Of a stretch of 64,000 nt of DNA, positions 55,349 to 64,000 are shown piece by piece. The position numbers were made by a program, and so were the translations under genes. How positions within the stretch are numbered: the first letter of the stretch is position 1; the number at the start of each line of letters is the position of its first letter. Source of the DNA: Cycas panzhihuaensis (Eukaryota; Cycadophyta); assembly GCA_023213395.1 (NCBI GenBank), contig CM041465.1, positions 142,111,741-142,175,740 of the forward strand. The letters run 5' to 3'. The notes beneath the pieces were generated by a model that did not search any database, was not told where the DNA came from, and saw nothing but the letters and a program-made list of their open reading frames with translations.

Positions 55349-56500
55349 ATGGCATTGAATATTAGAAATGTAATAGTGTCTAAATGTGATAACACAAATT
55401 TTATTAATTAGATTAGGTGAATAAAGCCAATCTTTATTGCTAAGGACATGTAAGAACTTATTGATATAGGTTATGGATCGATTGATAAAGATGCCATAGA
55501 GGATGAGAAAAAATACTTTAAAGAGAATGAAAAGAAGGATAATGAGACACTTGTACTCATCTTTTATATATTAGAGGACCATATCTTCCTAAGGTTCTAT
55601 GAAGCTATAATATCAAAGAAGGCTTTGGATGCACTCAAGACAACATACCAAGGAGTGACATCATCTAAACTTTAAACCTTAAGAAGTATATTTGAAAATC
55701 TAAGGATGGTAACTCATAAAGGAGTTAATGATTTTATTACTAAGGTCTAAGACTTAGTTAACCATATGATATCCTTGGGTGAGATGATTAGTGAACAAAG
55801 AGTTGTTGAAAAAACCAAAGATATGTAGGAGATATCAAGAGGTTTGAGATGGTGTCCACTAGTATAGAAGTTTCTAAAGACGTTAGCACCCTTAAACTAG
55901 ATCAACTAAGTGCTATGCTTTTAGTAGTTGAAGAAAATAAAGGAGGAAGTGAATCCTTTGAATATACTTTTGCCATTAAGGCAAAAATTAGGCTTAATTA
56001 TCAAGGATAAAGGTTTAGGGGAAGAGGTTAATCCCCTAGAGGTAGAGGCCATCTAAGAAACCAATTTCAAAGACAAGGTCAAGGCTTCCAAGGTTATCAT
56101 CAAAGTTATCCAACATAAGATTAAGGCACCTATCAAGGATAAAATCTAAATCAACTTTATCAAGAGTAAAATTAGTACTAAGGTTAAAAGTACTATCATG
56201 GCTATGGTCAAGGCTAAAACTATGGATCTTAAGGAAGAGGAAGAGGTCAAAGTCCTAAGGGGAGAAACCAAGGACAAAAAGTAGAAGTCCAAGAGGTAGA
56301 GAAATCTTTTAATATTGTTATTTCCATAAGAATGGTTACTTAGAGAAAAACTATTTTGCCAAAAGGTGAAGTTCACAAAGGGGAATAACTAATATATTTA
56401 TGAAGGAAAGACAAAATGATAGATTATTTCTTTCAATCCTAATGGTTAATGAAGAAGAAGATGATATAATGATTTAGGATGTTCCACATATATGACATAC
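55349..56500 (+). pseudogene. Unit F-1 gag, knuckle and protease start
   Basis: The ATG at 55349 gives MALNIRNVIVSKCDNTNF, then the gag domain without the G insertion (empty site near 55660-55680), and VSKDVSTLKLDQLSAMLL near 55880. The knuckle CYFHKNGYLEKNYFAK near 56325 has its second Cys as Phe, its His as Tyr and its last Cys as Tyr. The protease start near 56475 is degraded. Confidence 0.8.
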
Positions 56501-57720
56501 AAAAATGAGTGGTTTAAGGAGTTACATAACTCCAAGAAAAGTAAAATTATGTTTAGGAACAACACCACTTAGGTAGTTATTCGTAAAATAAATGTCTCTA
56601 TAATAACTAATTTTGGAGAAACTAAGTATATAAACGATGTCTTACATATTCTGGCTCTAAAGAAGAACATACTTTTAGTGGGTCAAATAATATAGCAAAA
56701 ATATAAAGTGATCTTTGATAATAGGGAATATGTTATCGAGGATTAATTAGGGAATAAGGCAGCTGTAACTAAAGGCCAAATGACTAGTGATAAGTTATTC
56801 GAATTAATCATACCCCCAACTAATTACTATGCCTTAAAGGCATTGACAGATATAGACAATGAAACATGGCACAAAAGACTTGGCCATGTAGATTATAAAA
56901 ATTTGGCCTTAATGAAAAGAATGGATATGGTAATTAGACTTCCTTTATGAAGGATACATACCTAGAAAGCAACAAAAAGAAGGATTTCCTAATGAAAGTT
57001 ATAGGGCTAATGAGACCATCTAATTGATATATACAGATTTATATGGGCCAATGGGTATGCCCTTATTTAGAAGAGATAAGTATTTTATAAGATTTATTGA
57101 TAACTTTATAAGGATAACATGGGTCTACTTTATCAAATTCAAATCAGATGCTCTATAATAGTTTATGGACTTCAAAACTTTGGTAGAAAGGCAAAGTAGA
57201 CTTAGAATTCTAATCCTAAGATCAGATAATGGGGGAAAATTCATTTTGAATGAACTTAAGGCATATTGCAATTATTATGGTATAAGAAAGCATCTCACTA
57301 ATCCTTATACCCCATAGTAAAATGAACTTGCTAAAAGGAAAAATAGAATAATTGTGAAAATGGCAAGGGATATCCTTAAAGATAAGAATTTAAGAAGTGA
57401 ATTTTAGATAAAAATTATACACACAGTTCTTTATGAGTTGAACAAGTATACCACTAAGGTAGTTAGGTGGGTTAAACTAGAACAAGTGTGGAAAGGTCAA
57501 AAGCCAAGTACTAAATACTTAAGGAAATTTGGGTGCATAGTTTATTTACATGTCCTAGACCAAAGGAGAACTAAGTTGGATGATAAGAGTATTAAATATA
57601 TCTTTACAGGATATAGTGACTCTTCTATATCCTATAAAGTCTATGATCCAAAATGTAAAAGGATAATTATGAGTAGGGATATTATCTTTAAATAAGATGA
57701 ATTTTATCAAAAAGAAATGA
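56501..57720 (+). pseudogene. Unit F-1 protease core, pre-integrase and integrase
   Basis: The pre-integrase motif TWHKRLGHVDYKNLALMKRM lies near 56870. Integrase starts IYTDLYGPMGMP at 57030, keeps the second Asp as RSDNGGKF (Glu changed to Lys after it), and is open at 57438-57695 (NKYTTKVVRWVKLEQVWK, RRTKLDDKSIKYIFTGYS). Stops and shifts are scattered. Confidence 0.8.
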
Positions 57721-57959
57721 TTGAGAAAGATAAAAGGAAAAAGATCATAGTTAAAGTGGAATTAAATCCAAAGAATACAAATGTACCTAATCCAAATAAA
57801 GTATGACCCTCTACTTTAAATCCAATGGTCCCCAAGTGCACATAAAGGTCATATGACCCTTAAAATATTTTAGACACCAACTTTGAGAGAAGAGCTCTAA
57901 GATCTCAAAGGGTGAATTTTGCATTGATGACTTAGGTTATGAAGTCTAATGAGTCTCAT

Positions 57960-58775
57960 GACTTTGAAGAGGCTAATACGGAGGATGAATGGAAGCAAGC
58001 AATGAAGGATGAATGCAACTCCTTTGTTAAAAATGATACATAGGAGTTAGTAGATCTACCACCTAACAAGACTATAATTAACACTAAATGAGTCTATAAT
58101 ACCAAGTATAAGTCAAATGGAACAATTGATAAATATAAGGTAAAGTTGGTTACTAAAGGCTATGCTCAAATTGGGGGCATAGATTATATTAAGACTTTTA
58201 CACTAGTTGTAAGGTTAGAAATAGTTATATTGATGATGGATCTACTTGTATAGCAAGGTTATATAAGTCACCAAATGGATATTAAAAGTACTTTCTTAAA
58301 TGGTTATATGGATGAAGAAATATATATCCAACAACTAAAAGGGTTTGAAGTGAAATGTGATAAAAATAAGGTCTACAAACTTAAAAGGGCCTCATATGGA
58401 TATAAGCAAGCACCTAGAGCATGGTACTCTAGGATCAATAAATATTTTAATAATATGGGATTCCAAAGAAGTTAATCTGATCTAAATCTATACATCAATA
58501 TAGAAGGAAGCTCTATACTTATTATGTGCTTATACATTGATGATCTAGTATACACTAGGAATGGTGTTCACTTATCCCAAAGATGTAAAAAGGATATGTA
58601 TAAGGAGTTTGAGATGATAGACTTAGGACTAATACATTACTTCTTTAGCATAAAGGCTTGGTAAGATGAAAATGGGATATTCATCTCTTAGAGGAAATAC
58701 ATATTAGACCTATTACACAAGTTTAACATGATTATTTGTAAGCCACTTACAACTCCAACAAAAGTTGGAATGAAG
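57960..58775 (+). pseudogene. Unit F-1 reverse transcriptase, truncated by the internal junction
   Basis: RT starts near 57985 (EWKQAMKDECNSFVKND), is open at 58275-58475 ([38 protein letters not shown]) and keeps the catalytic YIDD (58533-58544) in LYIDDLVYTRN. It ends with KPLTTPTKVGMK, where D and F-2 continue with LSKF. No RNase H follows. Confidence 0.85.
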
Positions 58776-59530
58776 GTGTTAATAATTTTATTACTAAGGT
58801 CTAAAGCTTAGTTAACTATATGAGATCCTTAAGTGAGATGATTAGAAAACAAAGAGTTGTTGAAAAAACCTTAAGATATGTAGGAGATATCAAGATGTTT
58901 GAGATAGTATACACTAGTATAAAAGTTTCTAAAGACCTTAGCACTCTCAAAATAGATCAACTAGGTGTTATGCTTCTAGCAATTGAAGGAAAAAAAGGGG
59001 GGAGTGAATCCCTTAAATATGCTTTTGCCACTGAAGTAAAAATTTAGACCAATTACTAAGGATAAAGTTTTAGGGAAAGAGGTCAATCCCCTAGAGATAG
59101 AGGCCAACTAAGAAACCCGTTTCAAAGATAAAGTTAAGGCTTCTATAATTATTAAATATAAGATCAATGCACCTATCAAGGGAAAGACCTAAATCAACTT
59201 TATCAAGGCCAAAATTAGTACCAAGGTCAAATATACTATCAAGGCTAAGTTATGGACCTCAAGGAAGAGGAAGAGGTCAAAGTCCTAGGGGGAGAAACTA
59301 AAGATAAGGAAGTAGAAGTCTAAGAGTCAAAGGAACTATTCAATGTTCCTACAACTATAAGAATGGTCACTTAGAGGAAAACTATTTTATCAAAGGTCAA
59401 GTTCATAAAGGGGAATAATTAATACAACTATGGAAGAGAGTTAGAATGACAAATTATTTCTTTCAAGCCCAATGGCTAATGAAGAAGAGGAAAACACGTA
59501 TATTGATTCATAATATTCCACACATATGAC
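58776..59530 (+). pseudogene. Unit F-2 gag (5'-truncated), knuckle and protease start
   Basis: The sequence resumes in central gag with VNNFITKV, then an open 75-codon stretch (58820-59047; SLSEMIRKQRVVEKTLRYVG, VSKDLSTLKIDQLGVMLL). The first ~90 codons, the leader and an LTR are absent. The knuckle region near 59344-59400 and the protease start near 59500 are degraded. Confidence 0.82.
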
Positions 59531-60078
59531 ACATAAAGAAGAGTGGTTTAAGGAGTTAGATAACTCTAAGAAAAGTAAAAGTATACTTAGGGACAACACC
59601 ACTTAGGTAGCTACTAGAAAAATAAATGTCTCTATAATAACTAATTTTGGAGAACTAGATGTATAAATGAGGTCTTACATGCTCTATCTCTTAAGAAGAA
59701 CTTACTTTTAGTGACTCAAGTGATGGAGAATAAGTATAAAGTGATTTTTGATAATTGGAAAAGTATTATTAAGGATAAATTAAGGAATAAGGTAGTTGTA
59801 ACTAAAGTCCAAATAACTAGTGATAAGTTATTCAAACTAGTCATACCCCTGATATACTACTATGCCTTAAAGGCATCAATAGATGTGGATAATGAAATAT
59901 GAAACAAATCACTTGGCCATATAAATTATAATAGTTTAACCTTAATGAAAAGAATGGATATGGTAATTAGACTTCCTACTATTAAACTTAATAAGGAACT
60001 TTGTTAAGGATGAATACTTAGAAAGCAACAAAGGGAAGGTCTATCAATGAAAGTTATATAGCCAATAGGCCCTTTAAT

Positions 60079-60080
<2 letters not shown>
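59531..60080 (+). pseudogene. Unit F-2 protease core and pre-integrase
   Basis: The open stretch 59711-59902 (MTQVMENKYKVIFDNWKS, RNKVVVTKVQITSDKLF) is the protease end. A pre-integrase motif (SLGHINYNSLTLMKRM) follows near 59905. Integrase begins as IxLIDI(Y) where the microsatellite starts. Confidence 0.75.
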
Positions 60081-61430
<1,350 letters not shown>

Positions 61431-61679
61431 AGAAAATCAAAGGAAAATAAATTATGGTTGAAGTAGAATCAAATTCTAAGGGTATAAACATACCTTATCC
61501 AAATGAAGTAGGACCCTTTATTTCAAATCAAAGGCTCTCTAAGTGGATATAAAGCTCACATGACCCTTAAAATATTTTGGACACCAACTTTGAGAGAAGA
61601 ACTACAAGATCTCAAAGGGTGAATTTTGTATTGATAACTCAGTTTATAGAGTCTAATAAGCCTTGTGACATTGAAAACA

Positions 61680-62500
61680 TTAGTACTCGAGATGAATAGA
61701 AGTAAGCACTAAAGGATGAATATAATGCCTTAGTAAAAAATGATACATGGGAGTTAGTGGATTTTCCACATAGAAAGAATGAAATTGGAACTAAATGGGT
61801 CTATAAAACCAAGTATAAGTTAAATGAAATAATTGACACATATAAGGCAAGGATGGTTACTAAAGGCTATGCTCAAATTAAGGGTATAAATTATAATGAG
61901 ACTTTTTCATTAATTACAAGGCTAGAAACAATTATATTGATGATGGCTCTAGCTACATAGTAAGGTTAGATAGTTCACCAAATGGATGTTAAAATTTCTT
62001 TTTTAAATGGTTATGTGGATTAAGAAATATTTTTCTAATAACCAAAATGTTTTGAAGTGAAAGGTGAAGAAAACAAGGTCTACAAACTTAAAAAAACCTT
62101 ATATGGACTTAAGCAAACACCTAAAGCATGGTACTCTAGGATTGATAAATATTTTAATATTAAGGGATTCCAAAGAAGTTAATATGATTCAAATTTATAC
62201 ATCAAGATAGAAGAAAGCTTCATACTTATTGTGGGCTTATATGTTAATAACCTGGTATACACTAACAATGATGTCACTTATTCCAAAGATTTAAAAAGGA
62301 TATGTGCAAAGAATTTATGATGAAAGACTTGGGACTAATGCATTACTTCTTAGGTATAAAAGTTTAGCAAGATGAAAATGGGATATTCATCTCCCAAAGG
62401 AAATACATATTAGACCTATTACACAAGTTTAACATGAGTAGTTACAAGCCACTTATAACTCTAATATGAATTGGGATGAAGTTATCTAAGTTTAAGGAAT
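61680..62500 (+). pseudogene. Unit F-2 reverse transcriptase
   Basis: Open at 61757-61960 (GTKWVYKTKYKLNEIIDTYK, GINYNETFSLITRLETI). The catalytic box reads YVNN (62240-62251) instead of Y-V-D-D, both Asp codons (GAT, GAC) having become AAT and AAC. The segment deleted from D (about 62082-62370) is present here. Confidence 0.82.
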
Positions 62501-63180
62501 CATAATTAGTTAATCTTACACTCTATAGGCAATTGATTATGAGTTTAATTTACTTAACTTCAACTTAACTAGATATCATGTATGCAGTCAATGTGGTTTC
62601 TAGATTCATGAATGAGCCTAAGGTAAAACATTAACAAGTAATAAAAATAAATCTTAGGTATCTAAAGGGTACAATTATATATGGATTATATTACAGGTCA
62701 TTATAGGACTATAGATTATTAAGATTTATAGACTCAAACTAGGTAGGTTATGTAAATGATAGAAAATCTACCTCTGGTTACATATTTAATCTAGGTTTAG
62801 TTATTATTTTATGGAGTTCAAAGAAATAGGCCACAATATCTCTATCTACTACAAAAGTAGAGTATAAAATAGTCGTAGCAAAAGCATGTAAAATAGTTTG
62901 GCTTAGATGGTTACTACACGATTTATAAGAAAAATAGGTTGGTCTCACTTAGATATTTTATAATAATCAAAGCATAATTCAAATGACTTAGAATCTAGTA
63001 TTTCATGGAAGGACAAAGCATATTAAAACACATCTCTTTATCAAAGAGTCAATATAATAAAGTGAATTAGAATTAATCTATTATTACATAAAAGAATAGG
63101 TGGCAGACATATTTGCAAAGATACTTAGTAAGATAAAGTTTATTAAATTCATAGATAAACTTGGAGTCTTTGTAAATGGG
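62501..63180 (+). pseudogene. Unit F-2 RNase H
   Basis: Follows LTLYRQLIMSLIYL through LRYLKGTIIYGLYYRS, RKSTSGYIFNLG and VFHGRTKHIKTH near 63000, then the tail ISIYYYIKE and KIKFIKFIDKLGV. It shows the uninterrupted sequence at the site where C entered D (63045-63070). Confidence 0.8.
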
Positions 63181-63196
63181 CATTGTGGGGGAGAAA

Positions 63197-63521
63197 TATT
63201 AGAATAATACCCATTACAACTCATATCCACCTAGTATTAATTACCCACATTAGGATGATAACCTAGATATTGGTAGAGATATCATGGCATCTTTATGTCA
63301 TACCTTAACCACACTTAGCCAAACCTTGTCAGATTTTAGTGCCATCCTTTCTAGCATTTGTTAATGCTAGAGAGTGGTAATCATTGAGTAGTAATCCTAC
63401 TTACATCTATTTATTCATAGGATTTGAGGACCTTGGTGTTTATTAATACCACCATTCTATTGGGTTAATGGTTATCTCTCTTATGCATTCTCTCTATTCC
63501 TTCTATCTCTTGATTCCATTA
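63197..63521 (+). repeat. Array LTR 3 (3' LTR of unit F-2, 325 bp)
   Basis: It begins TATTAGAATAATACCC after GTGGGGGAGAAA (polypurine tract) and ends CTTGATTCCATTA. It is homologous to LTRs 1 and 2. It is followed by GGTGC, the right target duplication. Confidence 0.9.
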
Positions 63522-63526
63522 GGTGC
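63522..63526. repeat. Target-site duplication of the D/F array, right copy (GGTGC)
   Basis: Identical to 31376-31380. Confidence 0.9.

Positions 63527-64000
<474 letters not shown>

Overview
This window looks like a piece of a large, AT-rich vascular-plant nuclear genome. No host protein gene can be supported. Almost everything is Ty1/copia LTR retrotransposon, mostly decayed. The plant assignment rests on plant-type copia families (DUF4219/UBN2-like gag, CCHC knuckle, DSG protease, integrase, YVDD reverse transcriptase, RNase H), primer sites for initiator-Met tRNA (TGGTATCAGAGC), plant-type nuclear tRNA relics and deep TE nesting. A gymnosperm or similarly bloated genome would fit, but the species cannot be named from the sequence.

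Layout. (i) 1-6380: element 1, minus strand, family F1a, with its 5' LTR at 6033-6380 and its 3' end outside the window. It sits in the gag of element 2 (plus strand, 6381-10437). (ii) 10438-14423: non-coding spacer with a strong C+T bias, a solo LTR (11150-11631) of the element G family, a possible Ty3-like LTR and two tRNA pseudogenes (Asn, Gln). (iii) 14724-26273: element A, minus strand, family F2. It is split by element B (minus, F1a, 17258-21281) with a near-perfect 5-bp target duplication, and flanked by two direct copies of a ~300-bp sequence. (iv) 27200-31380: element H, minus strand, a further copia family. (v) 31381-63521: a 32-kb tandem F1b array (units D, F-1 and F-2) inserted in H and bounded by a perfect GGTGC duplication. 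Unit D is interrupted by element G (minus, 34405-39517) and by element C (plus, F2, 42878-52553, perfect CAAAG duplication). C is interrupted by element E (minus, 47547-49617), a gag-only element. (vi) 63522-64000: the H side of the array target, with AT and AG microsatellites.

The deepest nest has four levels: H, then the D/F array, then C, then E. LTR divergence agrees with this order by eye: E 11 of 233 positions, C about 22 of 312, G roughly one in eight.

Nearly all pol genes are broken, mostly by changes that look like C-to-T or G-to-A decay of methylated DNA. The exception is E's 364-codon gag-like ORF (47896-48990), the only long intact reading frame. The other notable points are the tandem array with shared LTRs and a reverse-transcriptase-to-gag junction, a tRNA-Phe-like module antisense in the array leaders, a possible ~300-bp target duplication around A, and a ~680-bp microsatellite that grew inside integrase codons.
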